Shown piece by piece: positions 33,534 through 42,094 of a stretch of DNA of 64,000 nucleotides. The DNA is from Caulobacter sp. FWC2. GTDB lineage: Bacteria > Pseudomonadota > Alphaproteobacteria > Caulobacterales > Caulobacteraceae. Under the pieces are notes generated by a model that worked only from the letters and a program-made list of their open reading frames with translations, made no database searches and was not told the origin of the DNA. Where the stretch lies: NCBI RefSeq assembly GCF_002742625.1, contig NZ_PEBF01000001.1, positions 4,402,001 through 4,466,000 on the forward strand. The letters are read 5' to 3'. The position numbers and the translations under genes were made by a program. Positions within the stretch are counted from its first letter, which is position 1. Every line of letters starts with the position of its first letter.

Positions 33534-36500
33534 ATGTCCTTGTCCCGCGTCCTGATCGCCAACCGTGGCGAGATCGCCGTCCGCATCGCCCGCGCGGCGG
33601 CGGAGGCGGGGCTTGCGAGCGTGGCGGTCTACGCGACCGACGACGCGGGCAGCCCCCACGTGACGGCCGCAGACCAGGCGGTCGCCCTGCCCGGTCCGGG
33701 CGCGCGGGCCTATCTCGACATCGCCGCGATCGTAGCGGCGGCGAAGGCGCAGGGCTGCGACGCCCTGCATCCCGGCTATGGCTTCCTGTCCGAGAACCCC
33801 GCCCTGGCGCGAGCGTGCGCGGAGGCCGGGATCGTCTTCGTCGGCCCTTCGCCCGAGCATCTGGAGACCTTCGGCGACAAGGCCGCCGCCCGCGCGCTGG
33901 CGTCCGAGCGCGGCGCGCCGCTGATCCCCGGAACCGGCGCGATCGACCTCGACGCCGCCCGCGCCTTCCAGGCCGAGCACGGCGCCATCATGCTGAAGGC
34001 CCGGGCCGGCGGCGGCGGGCGCGGCATGCGCGCGGTGCTGGATCCCGGCGAGCTGGACTCCGCCTTCGCCGCCTGCGCGCGCGAAGCCGAGGCGGCGTTC
34101 GGCGACGGGGGGCTCTATGCCGAGAAGCGGATCGAACGGGCGCGGCACATCGAGGTGCAGATCGTCGGCGACGGATCCCGTGTCCTGGCGATCGGCGACC
34201 GCGACTGCTCGCTGCAACGCCGGAACCAGAAGCTGGTCGAGATCGCCCCGGCCGTCCTGCCCGAGGCTCTGCGGACCGAGCTTTGGAAACATGCCGAGAC
34301 GCTGTGCGCCGGCTACCGCGGCCTGGCGACCGTGGAGTTCCTGATCGACGCCGATAGCTATGAGGCCTTCTTCCTGGAGGTCAATCCGCGCCTGCAGGTC
34401 GAGCACACGGTGACGGAGGAGGTCACGGGGCTGGACCTGGTGCGGCTGCAGTTCGACCTGGCGGCCGGCCAGCCCCTGGACCTGGAGGCTCCCCCCGCCT
34501 TCGGCGTAGCCATCCAGGCGCGGATCAATGCCGAGACCCTGACCGCCGATGGCCTGGTGAAGCCTTCCAGCGGCACGATCGGCGTCTGGAGCCCGCCGGG
34601 CGGTCCGGGCGTGCGGGTCGACGCCGGCGTCGCGGCGGGGACGACGGTCGGCGGCGCTTACGACAGCCTGCTGGCCAAGGTCATCGCGCGCGGACGGACC
34701 CATGCCGAGGCCTCGGCGCGGCTCGACCGGGCGCTGGCGGAGTTCGCCATCACGGGCGTTTCGACCACCGCGCCGCTGGTGCAGGCGATCCTGGCGGCCG
34801 CGCCGGAGAGGCCGACCACGCGGTTCATTGAGGACCACGCCGCCGAGCTGGTCGCTGGCCTGCCGGAAGACAGCGCCGCCCAGACCTTCGAGACCCTGGA
34901 CGGCGCGGTCACCGTCGCCGCGCCGCTTTCGGCCACGGTCGGTTCGATCGCGGTGGCCGAGGGCGATCTCGTCCGCCCCGGCCAGGCCCTCGCCGTGCTG
35001 GAGGCCATGAAGATGGAGCACCTGGTCCACGCCACGACCGGCGGACGGGTGCTGAAGATCGCCGCCGCGCCCGGCGCGACTGTCGCCGAGGGCCAGCCGC
35101 TGGTGTTCCTGGAGCCGGTCGAGATGGACGCGGCCGTCGCCGCCGAGGCCGTCGCCGAGGACCTCGACGCCATCCGCCCCGACCTCGCCGAGGTCATCGC
35201 CCGTCACCGCTACACCCTGGACGAGGCCCGTCCCGACGCCGTCGCCAAGCGCCGCAAGACCGGCCACCGCACGGCGCGGGAGAATATCGACGACCTGGTC
35301 GATCCCGGCAGCTTCCTGGAATACGGGGCCCTGGCCATCGCGGCCCAGAAGCGGCGGCGATCGACCGAGGACTTGATCGCGAGCACCCCCGCAGACGGGC
35401 TGATCACCGGCATCGGGACCGTCAATGGCGGCCTCTTCCCGGCGGACAAGGCGCGGACGGCGGCCCTGGCCTACGACTTCACGGTGCTGGCGGGCACGCA
35501 GGGGGCGATGAACCACCGCAAGTCCGACCGGCTGATGGCGGTGATCGCCGACCAGAAGCTGCCGGTCGTGTGGTTCGCGGAAGGCGGCGGCGGCCGGCCG
35601 GGCGACACCGACACCACGGCCGTGGCGGGGCTGGACGTGCCGACGTTCCGCAGCTTCGCCCAGCTGTCGGGCCTGGTCCCGAAGATCGCCATCGTCGCCG
35701 GCCGCTGCTTCGCCGGCAACGCCGCCATCGCCGGCCTGTCGGAGATCATCATCGCCACCCGCGACAGCAACCTCGGCATGGGCGGGCCGGCGATGATCGA
35801 GGGCGGCGGCCTGGGGGTCTTCAAGCCCGAGCAGATCGGCCCGTCGGCGCACCAGTGGGCCAATGGAGTCATCGATATCCTGGCCGACGACGAGGCCCAC
35901 GCCACCCGGCTGGCCAAGCAGGCCCTGTCCTATTTCCAGGGAACGCTGGCGACCTGGACCGCGCCCGACCAGCGGCGGCTGCGCAATGCGATCCCGGAGA
36001 ACCGGCTGCGGGTCTATGATGTCCGCGCTCTGATCGCCGGCCTGGTCGACGAAGGTTCGTTCCTGGAGCTGCGCGGCGGCTTCGCGGCCGGCATGGTCAC
36101 CGGCCTGATCCGCATCGAGGGTCGGCCGATGGGCCTGATCGCCAACGACCCGCGCCATCTGGGCGGGGCCATCGACTGCGAGGGGGCCGAGAAGGCCGCG
36201 CGGTTCCTGCAGCTGTGCGACGCCTTCGCCCTGCCGGTGCTCAGCCTGTGCGACACCCCCGGCTTCATGGTGGGGCCGGACAACGAGGACGCCGCCGCCG
36301 TGCGCCGGGTCAGCCGCCAGTTCATCGCCGGCGCCAAGCTGCGCAGCCCGCTCTTCACCGTCGTGACCCGCAAGGGCTACGGCCTGGGCGCCCAGGCCAT
36401 GGCGGGCGGCAGCTTCCACGCGCCGGCCTTCATCGCCGCCTGGCCGACGGGCGAGTTCGGCGGCATGGGCCTGGAGGGCGCGGTCAAGCTGGGCTACCGA

Positions 36501-36719
36501 AAGGAACTGGAGGCCGAGACCGATCCCGCCAAGCAGAAGGCGCTCTACGACCAGCTCGTCGCCCGGCTCTACGCGGCCGGCAAGGCGACCAGCATGGCCG
36601 CCGCCCTGGAGATCGACGCGGTCATCGACCCGGCCGACACCCGGCGCTGGATCGTCGGCGGGCTGGACGCGGCGGCGGGGATGTCCAAGCCGTGGAGCGT
36701 GCGGGTGGACAGCTTCTGA
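33534..36719 (+). CDS. single-chain biotin-dependent acyl-CoA carboxylase
   Basis: 1061 residues with all three activities in one chain. Biotin carboxylase (residues 1-440): RVLIANRGEIAVRI, ATP-grasp loop ARAGGGGRGMRAV, EVNPRLQVEHTVTEEVTG. Biotin carrier (about 455-530): VLEAMKMEH with the biotinylated lysine at 493. Carboxyltransferase (about 560-1061): GTQGAMNHRKSDRLMAVIADQ and a second half with RPMGLIANDPRHLGGAIDCEGAEKAARF and CDTPGFMVG. It makes a malonyl-CoA analogue from an unidentified acyl-CoA; single-chain long-chain acyl-CoA carboxylases have this order. The ATG at 33534 (MSLSRVL) has GAGAG upstream; an ATG at 33519 is also open. No regulatory partner is visible besides the nearby LexA box. 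Confidence 0.9.
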   Translation: MSLSRVLIANRGEIAVRIARAAAEAGLASVAVYATDDAGSPHVTAADQAVALPGPGARAYLDIAAIVAAAKAQGCDALHPGYGFLSENPALARACAEAGIVFVGPSPEHLETFGDKAAARALASERGAPLIPGTGAIDLDAARAFQAEHGAIMLKARAGGGGRGMRAVLDPGELDSAFAACAREAEAAFGDGGLYAEKRIERARHIEVQIVGDGSRVLAIGDRDCSLQRRNQKLVEIAPAVLPEALRTELWKHAETLCAGYRGLATVEFLIDADSYEAFFLEVNPRLQVEHTVTEEVTGLDLVRLQFDLAAGQPLDLEAPPAFGVAIQARINAETLTADGLVKPSSGTIGVWSPPGGPGVRVDAGVAAGTTVGGAYDSLLAKVIARGRTHAEASARLDRALAEFAITGVSTTAPLVQAILAAAPERPTTRFIEDHAAELVAGLPEDSAAQTFETLDGAVTVAAPLSATVGSIAVAEGDLVRPGQALAVLEAMKMEHLVHATTGGRVLKIAAAPGATVAEGQPLVFLEPVEMDAAVAAEAVAEDLDAIRPDLAEVIARHRYTLDEARPDAVAKRRKTGHRTARENIDDLVDPGSFLEYGALAIAAQKRRRSTEDLIASTPADGLITGIGTVNGGLFPADKARTAALAYDFTVLAGTQGAMNHRKSDRLMAVIADQKLPVVWFAEGGGGRPGDTDTTAVAGLDVPTFRSFAQLSGLVPKIAIVAGRCFAGNAAIAGLSEIIIATRDSNLGMGGPAMIEGGGLGVFKPEQIGPSAHQWANGVIDILADDEAHATRLAKQALSYFQGTLATWTAPDQRRLRNAIPENRLRVYDVRALIAGLVDEGSFLELRGGFAAGMVTGLIRIEGRPMGLIANDPRHLGGAIDCEGAEKAARFLQLCDAFALPVLSLCDTPGFMVGPDNEDAAAVRRVSRQFIAGAKLRSPLFTVVTRKGYGLGAQAMAGGSFHAPAFIAAWPTGEFGGMGLEGAVKLGYRKELEAETDPAKQKALYDQLVARLYAAGKATSMAAALEIDAVIDPADTRRWIVGGLDAAAGMSKPWSVRVDSF

Positions 36720-36771
36720 GCATATCGGCACAGGTGTGCGAGACTAAGGCCTTCACGATTCGGCGGGGCGC

Positions 36772-37512
36772 ATGAAGCCGGTCATCATTTTCCAGCCCGG
36801 CATGGTCGGCGACCTGTTCTTCATCCAGAAGATCGTCAAGACCTACGCCCAGGACGGCCGCCGCGTGATCCTGCCCGTGCTGCAAAAGCACCGATGGGTC
36901 TACGACACCCTGGTCATGCCGGCCAACGTCGAGACACCGATCCTCGACACGGAAAACTTCGATTTCCGCGACGAGATGATGTTCCTGCACGACAAGATCG
37001 CCCGCAGTCCGATCGAGGGGCCCAACTACACCTATCTGTCGCTGTTCTTCTCGTGGCGGTACGCGCCCGAACAGACCATGGACCTGAAGTACGAGGTCGC
37101 CGGCGTGGCGATGGACGACTGGGCCGACCACGTCGAACTTCGGCGCGACCGGGAGAAGGAAGAGCGCCTGTTCCGCGAACTGGGCCTGGATGACGGCGTT
37201 CCGTACTGTCTGATCAACGAGACTTGCAGCAGCCGCACCATCCCCTTCCCGCATCGCGCGCCCGAGAAGGAGGTGCGCCTGCGGTTCGTCGAGGGCTACA
37301 GCCTGGTCGACTGGAGCACGGTGATCGAGCGGGCGGCGCGGATCGCCTCGGTCGACACCTCACTGGTGCTGCTGGTCGAGATCCTGAAGATCCGCGGCGT
37401 GCCGCTGCACGTGGTGTCGCGCTACGAGCCGCCCAGCTTCCGGGAGCTGATCAACGTGCTGAAGCTGGAGTGGCTGTTCTACTTCCAGGCCGAGCATCTG
37501 GCCTACGCCTGA
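36772..37512 (+). CDS. hypothetical protein, GT-B/GT9-like
   Basis: 246 residues, no firm family. The N-terminus MKPVIIFQPGMVGDLFFIQKIV resembles the first strand and glycine loop of GT-B fold transferases such as heptosyltransferases (GDLFF where they have GDxxh). A C-terminal ASVDTSLVLLVEILKIRGVPLHVV resembles their nucleotide-sugar pocket (VDTSL). It lacks membrane spans. It may be a glycosyltransferase-like cytosolic enzyme, but active-site evidence is thin. It starts 52 bp after the carboxylase gene and its 3' end overlaps the convergent vanZ-like gene by 10 bp. Confidence 0.65.
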   Translation: MKPVIIFQPGMVGDLFFIQKIVKTYAQDGRRVILPVLQKHRWVYDTLVMPANVETPILDTENFDFRDEMMFLHDKIARSPIEGPNYTYLSLFFSWRYAPEQTMDLKYEVAGVAMDDWADHVELRRDREKEERLFRELGLDDGVPYCLINETCSSRTIPFPHRAPEKEVRLRFVEGYSLVDWSTVIERAARIASVDTSLVLLVEILKIRGVPLHVVSRYEPPSFRELINVLKLEWLFYFQAEHLAYA

Positions 37513-37898
37513 TCGGGCGCCTGACGGGCGTCCAGCGCCTGGCGCACAAGGATCGGCCCGAAAAAGAAGCCGATCCCGCAGGTGTCGGCGACCACATCAA
37601 AAAAGTCCGCGTCGCGGCCGATGATCGGCAGGCCTTGCAGGATCTCGATGCCGATCCCGAAGCCCAGCAACACGAGCCCTATCTTCCAGAACCGGCTTTT
37701 AGGCAGGGCCGCCGTGGCCAGGAAGGTCAGGCCGTAGAAGACGATGAAGTGTTTGGCCTTGTCCCACGGGATCAGGCCCTGGGTGTCATCGCCCGGCGCC
37801 AGGGCGGCGTAGAGCGTGAAGACCACGGCGGCGACGAAGACCGCGAAGCCCAGCCGGTTGATCTTGCGAGCGGTGATCAGGGACATGGGGGCTTTCAT
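37503..37898 (-). CDS. VanZ-like membrane protein
   Basis: 131 residues with four predicted helices. IPWDKAKHFIVFYGLTFLATAAL and GFGIGIEILQGLPIIGRDADFFDVVADTCGIGFF carry the VanZ-family hallmarks (DKxxHF...Y and EIxQ...R..D..D...N-like D...G). Function is unknown in most bacteria; VanZ itself gives low-level teicoplanin resistance. The ATG at 37898 has a GGGAGAGGG Shine-Dalgarno 4 bases upstream that is entirely the 3' arm of a repeat hairpin. No partner genes. Confidence 0.82.
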   Translation of the reverse strand: MKAPMSLITARKINRLGFAVFVAAVVFTLYAALAPGDDTQGLIPWDKAKHFIVFYGLTFLATAALPKSRFWKIGLVLLGFGIGIEILQGLPIIGRDADFFDVVADTCGIGFFFGPILVRQALDARQAPDQA

Positions 37899-37900
37899 GC

Positions 37901-38024
37901 TTCCCTCTCCCCTTGCGGGAGAGGGTGGCCCGAAGGGTCGGGTGAGGGGTGGCACGGACAGCTCGGCGCAACCCCTCATCCGTCATCCTGCGGATGACAC
38001 CTTCTCCCGCAAGGGGAGAAGGGT
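37901..38024. repeat. dispersed palindromic repeat, GGGAGAGGG type
   Basis: Same family as 1411-1549: CCCTCTCCC/GGGAGAGGG hairpin (37903-37925), TGGCCCGAAGGGTCGGGTGA, then CCCCTCATCCGTCATCC with a small GTCATCCTGCGGATGAC hairpin and CCTTCTCCCGCAAGGGGAGAAGG. It lies between serA and the vanZ-like gene and supplies the latter's ribosome-binding site. Confidence 0.85.
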
Positions 38025-38031
38025 TCCAATC

Positions 38032-39612
38032 CTAGAACGTCAGCGCGCGCGCTTCCTTCACGTGCGGCAGGGCCTGGATCTTGGCCAGCAGGTCGGCGGC
38101 CGGCGCCTGGTCGACGCCGACCAGGGCGATGGCGTCCTCGTCGGCCGAGACGCGGCCCAGGTTGAAGGTGGCGATGTTGACGCCCGCCTCGCCCAGCAGC
38201 ATGCCCAGCGCGCCGATGAAGCCCGGCTTGTCCAGGTTGTTGATATAGAGCATGGCCGGCGAGAAGGCCGCGTCCAGCTCCATGCCCTTGACCTCGACGA
38301 CGCGCGGGGCGCCGGCGATCACCGTGCCGGCGAAGCTGCGCTTGCCCTTCTCGGTGGTGATGGTCACGCGCATCAGGCTGTCATAGGTGGGGCTGACTTC
38401 CTGGCGGCTCTCCGAGACGGTGATGCCGCGATCCTTGGCGATGGCCGGGGCGGAGACCATGTTGATCTCGGCCAGCATCGGCTTCAGCACGCCGGCCAGG
38501 GCGGCCGAGGTCATCGGCTTGACGTTGAGGTTGGCAACCTCGCCCTCGAAGGCGATGTCGATCGCGGTGATGCCGAAGTCGACCATCTGGCCGGCCAGGG
38601 CGCCGATCTTCTCGGCCAGGGCCACGTACGGCTTCAGCTTGGGGGCTTCTTCCGCGGTGATCGAGGGGCTGTTGAGGGCGTTGGTGACGGCGCCGGTCAG
38701 CAGGTAGTCGCTGACCTGCTCGGCCACCTGCAGGGCCACGTTCTCTTGCGCTTCCGAGGTGCTGGCGCCCAGGTGCGGGGTGGCCACGACGCGGTCCGAG
38801 CCGAACAGCGGGTTTTCCTTGGCCGGCTCGGTGACGAAGACGTCGAAGCCGGCGCCGCCGACATGACCGCTGTCGAGCAGGGCGCGCAGGGCGACCTCAT
38901 CGACCAGGCCGCCGCGCGCGCAATTGACGATCAGCACGCCCTTCTTGGTCTTGGCCAGGGCCTCGGCCGACAGGATGTTGCGGGTCTTGTCGGTCAGCGG
39001 GGTGTGCAGGGTGATGACGTCGGCGCGGGCCAGCAGATCGTCCAGCTCGACCTTCTCGACGCCCATCTCAACAGCGCGCTCGGGGCTGAGGAACGGGTCG
39101 TAGGCCACGACCTTCATCTTCAGGCCGAGCGCCCGGTCGGCGACGATGCCGCCGATGTTGCCGGCGCCGATCAGGCCCAGGGTCTTGGCGTACAGCTCCA
39201 CGCCCATAAAGCGGTTCTTCTCCCACTTGCCGGCCTGGGTCGAGGCGTCGGCGGCGGGCAGCTGGCGGGCCAGGGCGAACATCATGGCGATGGCGTGCTC
39301 GGCCGTGGTGATCGAGTTGCCGAAGGGCGTGTTCATCACGACGATGCCCTTGGCCGTGGCGGCCGGGATGTCGACATTGTCGACGCCGATGCCGGCGCGG
39401 GCGATGACCTGCAGCTTGTGGGCGGCGGCGATCACGTCCTTGTCGAGCTTGGCGCCCGAGCGGATGGCGATGCCGTCATAGTCGCCGATCACGGCGATCA
39501 GCTCGTCCTTGGACAGGCCGACCTTGATGTCGAAGTCGACGCCACGGTTCTTGAAGATGTCGACGGCGGCGGGGCTGAGCTTGTCAGCGATGAGAACGCG
39601 GGGAGCGGTCAT
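38032..39612 (-). CDS. serA: D-3-phosphoglycerate dehydrogenase
   Basis: 526 residues, the long-type enzyme. It oxidises 3-phosphoglycerate, the first step of serine synthesis. Substrate-binding segment IRSGAKLDKDVIAAAHKLQVIARAGIGVDNVD; NAD-binding loop GLIGAGNIGGIVADRAL; catalytic RGGLVDE, Glu region VTEPAKENPLF and the ATPHLGAST His motif are all present. An intervening ASB domain and a C-terminal ACT domain (PGFIGALGMLLGEAGVNIATFNLGR) follow and may mediate serine feedback. It lies downstream of serC on the same strand with a repeat between them. Confidence 0.97.
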   Translation of the reverse strand: MTAPRVLIADKLSPAAVDIFKNRGVDFDIKVGLSKDELIAVIGDYDGIAIRSGAKLDKDVIAAAHKLQVIARAGIGVDNVDIPAATAKGIVVMNTPFGNSITTAEHAIAMMFALARQLPAADASTQAGKWEKNRFMGVELYAKTLGLIGAGNIGGIVADRALGLKMKVVAYDPFLSPERAVEMGVEKVELDDLLARADVITLHTPLTDKTRNILSAEALAKTKKGVLIVNCARGGLVDEVALRALLDSGHVGGAGFDVFVTEPAKENPLFGSDRVVATPHLGASTSEAQENVALQVAEQVSDYLLTGAVTNALNSPSITAEEAPKLKPYVALAEKIGALAGQMVDFGITAIDIAFEGEVANLNVKPMTSAALAGVLKPMLAEINMVSAPAIAKDRGITVSESRQEVSPTYDSLMRVTITTEKGKRSFAGTVIAGAPRVVEVKGMELDAAFSPAMLYINNLDKPGFIGALGMLLGEAGVNIATFNLGRVSADEDAIALVGVDQAPAADLLAKIQALPHVKEARALTF

Positions 39613-39646
39613 GGAGGATTTCCTTGCGGAGAATGGGGTGCGGAGA

Positions 39647-39750
39647 AGCCCCCTCCGTCGGCTTCGCCGACACCTCCCCCATGAAGGGGGAGGAAGCCGG
39701 TTACTCCTCCCCCTTCATGGGGGAGGTGGCCCGAAGGGCCGGAGGGGGTC
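39647..39750. repeat. palindromic repeat, ATGAAGGGGGAGG type
   Basis: Two inverted halves: AGCCCCCTCCGTCGGCTTCG with CCTCCCCCATGAAGGGGGAGG, then CCTCCCCCTTCATGGGGGAGG with GGCCCGAAGGGCC and GGAGGGGGT. It fills the serC-serA gap, where it could uncouple or stabilise the shared mRNA. Half of it recurs inside dnaE2. Confidence 0.85.
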
Positions 39751-39757
39751 TGATGAC

Positions 39758-40930
39758 TTAAGCGGCGGCCAGTTCGGCCGAGACGGTAGCGAAGGCCCAG
39801 TCGAGCCAGGGCGTCAGGGCTTCCAGGTCGGAAGCCTCCACCGTGGCGCCGCACCAGATGCGCAGGCCGGCCGGGGCGTCGCGATAGCCGCCGATGTCGA
39901 GGGCCGCGCCCTCTTTCTCGAGCAAGCTGGCCAGCTTCTTGGCGAAGTCGGCCTGGGCGTCTTCCGGCAGGGCGGCGATCTTGGGATCGACCACCTTCAG
40001 GCACACCGAGGTATTGGAGCGGATGTCCGGCGTAGCCGCCAGGAAGTCCACCCACGGGGTCTTGGCGACCCAGTCGGCCAGCACGGCCAGGTTCTGGTCG
40101 GCGCGGCCCTGCATGGCTTGCAGACCGCCGATGGACGAGGCCCACTTCAGGGCGTCCAGGGCGTCTTCCACGCAAAGCATGGAAGGGGTGTTGATGGTCG
40201 CGCCTTCGAAGATGTCGAGGGAAACCTTGCCGCCCTTGGTCATGCGGAACAGCTTCGGCATCGGCCAGGCCGGCGTGTAGCTTTCCAGGCGGGCCACGGC
40301 GCGCGGCGACAGGATCAGGATCCCATGCGCGCCTTCGCCGCCCAGGGCCTTCTGCCAGGAGAAGGTCACGACATCCAGCTTGGCCCAGTCCAGGTCCTGG
40401 GCGAATGCGGCGCTGGTGGCGTCGCAGATGGTGATGCCTTCACGCTCGGCGGAGATGAAGTCGGCGTTGGGGACGCGCACGCCCGAGGTCGTGCCGTTCC
40501 AGGTGAAGACCAGGTCCTTGGCCGGATCGACCTTGGTCGTGTCGGGCAGCTGGCCGTACGGGGCGATGAGCACCTCCACGTCGGGCAGCTTGAGTTGCTT
40601 GGTGACGTCCGTGACCCAGTCCTTACCGAAGGACTCGAAGGCCATCAGTTGCACGGGGCGAGCGCCGAGCATCGACCACATGGCCATCTCGACCGCGCCG
40701 GTGTCCGAACCGGCGACGATGCCGATCAGGAAGTCGGCGGGGACTTCCAGCACTTGCCGCGTCTGGTCGATGGCGGCCTTCAGGCGCGCCTTGCCCAGCT
40801 TGGAGCGGTGCGAACGGCCCAAGACAGCATTTCTGAGATTTTCGGGGGTCCAGCCAGGGCGCTTGGCGCAGGGGCCGGAAGAGAACTCGGGGCGAGCCGG
40901 GCGGATCGCCGGCTTGGCGAGGGTCGTCAT
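39758..40930 (-). CDS. serC: phosphoserine aminotransferase
   Basis: 390-residue class V PLP enzyme. It converts 3-phosphohydroxypyruvate to phosphoserine using glutamate. The pyridoxal lysine is in [17 protein letters not shown]. Other typical segments are [34 protein letters not shown] and [17 protein letters not shown]. Length fits the alphaproteobacterial branch. Start is the ATG at 40930 ([16 protein letters not shown]) with GGGAGAC 6 bases before it; the frame is open further upstream. Followed by serA. Confidence 0.96.
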   Translation of the reverse strand: MTTLAKPAIRPARPEFSSGPCAKRPGWTPENLRNAVLGRSHRSKLGKARLKAAIDQTRQVLEVPADFLIGIVAGSDTGAVEMAMWSMLGARPVQLMAFESFGKDWVTDVTKQLKLPDVEVLIAPYGQLPDTTKVDPAKDLVFTWNGTTSGVRVPNADFISAEREGITICDATSAAFAQDLDWAKLDVVTFSWQKALGGEGAHGILILSPRAVARLESYTPAWPMPKLFRMTKGGKVSLDIFEGATINTPSMLCVEDALDALKWASSIGGLQAMQGRADQNLAVLADWVAKTPWVDFLAATPDIRSNTSVCLKVVDPKIAALPEDAQADFAKKLASLLEKEGAALDIGGYRDAPAGLRIWCGATVEASDLEALTPWLDWAFATVSAELAAA

Positions 40931-41005
40931 ATCGATGTCTCCCATCCTTACAGATGGACTGCATCCCGTTGGGGGGATGTGGCCCGCCGGCGAAGAACCG
41001 CGTTT
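40931..41005 (-). promoter_or_regulatory. serC 5' leader with two hairpins (possible serC motif RNA)
   Basis: On the minus strand the leader holds CATCCC/GGGATG (40962-40979) followed by CCATC/GATGG (40942-40957). The downstream stem shares bases with the GGGAG ribosome-binding site. A structured serC motif upstream of serC in alphaproteobacteria has been described. Position and the RBS-proximal stem agree, but I cannot confirm the consensus by eye. Confidence 0.4.
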
Positions 41006-41066
41006 CGCCTCGGATTGCAAGGGGAGATTTTTGCGGAACGCAGGACGTTTCGTCCGGCTGCGGCAA

Positions 41067-41507
41067 TTATTTTGCCTCAGCGGTCGCCTTCCGACGCCGG
41101 GTCCAGACCAGGACCGTCCCAGCAGCCAGGCTGAGCAGGACGCCCAGGCTGACGAGGTTGTTCACCATGGCGTAGAAGTTGTCGTAGCGCTTGCCGGCGA
41201 CCAGATAGTAGGCGTGCAGGCTGAACTGAACCGCTTGCAGCAGGACCGCCACCCCGACCCAGGCGCGGGCGAATCTGAGGGCCAGAACCAGCAAGCCCAG
41301 CGCCAGCGCACCGTCCAATAGCAGGTAGGCGCCGCGGGTCAGCTCACGGCTGGGAAGCTGGTCAGCCAGCGCGAAGCTGACGGAAACGCCGAAAACGAGC
41401 ATGCCGCCCAGGCGCTCGGCCTGCTCGCCCCAGCGCCATGCTGCGAAGCAGACGCTGGTGATGAGCAGCCAGCCAATCAGAACGACTAGTTGGAAGTGCG
41501 CATGCAT
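41067..41507 (-). CDS. hypothetical four-helix membrane protein
   Basis: 146 residues. About four hydrophobic helices: [54 protein letters not shown] and [18 protein letters not shown]. No recognised motif besides a short basic C-terminus ([11 protein letters not shown]). It starts MHAHFQLV at 41507. It lies upstream of serC on the same strand but separated by 136 bp with a leader-like region, so cotranscription is doubtful. Function unknown. Confidence 0.65.
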   Translation of the reverse strand: MHAHFQLVVLIGWLLITSVCFAAWRWGEQAERLGGMLVFGVSVSFALADQLPSRELTRGAYLLLDGALALGLLVLALRFARAWVGVAVLLQAVQFSLHAYYLVAGKRYDNFYAMVNNLVSLGVLLSLAAGTVLVWTRRRKATAEAK

Positions 41508-41576
41508 GACTTGGGCCTCTAACCGAAATTAGAGGCCCAAGGTATTAAACTATTGCAATGTGCTCTTACGGGGCCT

Positions 41577-41909
41577 TCAGACCGCAGTGCGCATGCCCGC
41601 AGTCCTGGGAGTTTCATCCTCCTTGCCGATCACGCCGCCGAGGCGGGTGCGGATACCGACGCGCAGACGCGTCTCATCCAGCTGGGTGTGAGCCTCGACG
41701 ATCGCGGTCCGCGCCGTCGCCAGAGCCTGGACGGCTTCCGCGAACTTGGCGCTGACGCCGTTCCCCACCGTCGCCGACAGGTTCAGGTCCTTACGGGCCT
41801 GAATCAGCTCGGCCATCATTTCCGTGACTTCGACCATCGCCGCGTCCACCGCAGCTTCGGTTGCGAACAGCTTGTTGGCCACTCGCTGAGCGACAAAAAC
41901 CTTTTCCAA
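41577..41909 (-). CDS. hypothetical helical protein
   Basis: 110 residues, unrecognised, no membrane span. Mostly amphipathic helix from residue 8 to 80 (NKLFATEAAVDAAMVEVTEM, AKFAEAVQALATARTAIVEA), probably a helical bundle or coiled coil. Start is a TTG at 41909 with a strong AAGGAGG 5 bases upstream, which makes it convincing despite the unknown family. A near-CtrA box overlaps the region just upstream. It diverges from the hybrid kinase gene at 42095. Confidence 0.7.
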   Translation of the reverse strand: MEKVFVAQRVANKLFATEAAVDAAMVEVTEMMAELIQARKDLNLSATVGNGVSAKFAEAVQALATARTAIVEAHTQLDETRLRVGIRTRLGGVIGKEDETPRTAGMRTAV

Positions 41910-41919
41910 ACCCGCCTCC

Positions 41920-41934
41920 TTAACGAAACACTAA
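41920..41934. promoter_or_regulatory. near-consensus CtrA-like box
   Basis: TTAA-N7-CTAA, one base from the CtrA consensus TTAA-N7-TTAA, in an AT-rich stretch between two divergent genes. It lies immediately next to the ribosome-binding site of the 41577-41909 gene, unusually close for an activator site. A chance match is quite possible. Confidence 0.3.
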
Positions 41935-42094
41935 GAAGAAAGGTAAATAGATTGTTAATGCAAAAGCAATCAGGAAAATGCGCCTTAGCGTTGTTTTGTC
42001 GCGCTACTAACCCTCCCCCTCACTCGCCTTGGAAGCGAACCGTTAGGAACCTTGCGGCACACTGTCGCAACAGTAATGAATACCTGGACGTGGG

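Noticed and set aside
33507..36731. Long minus-strand open frame opposite the acyl-CoA carboxylase
   Set aside because: Mirror-frame artefact of GC-rich codons; the plus strand has clear BC, BCCP and CT motifs.
40931..41066. SAM-II or TPP riboswitch upstream of serC
   Set aside because: No recognisable consensus; gene context points to the serC motif if anything.
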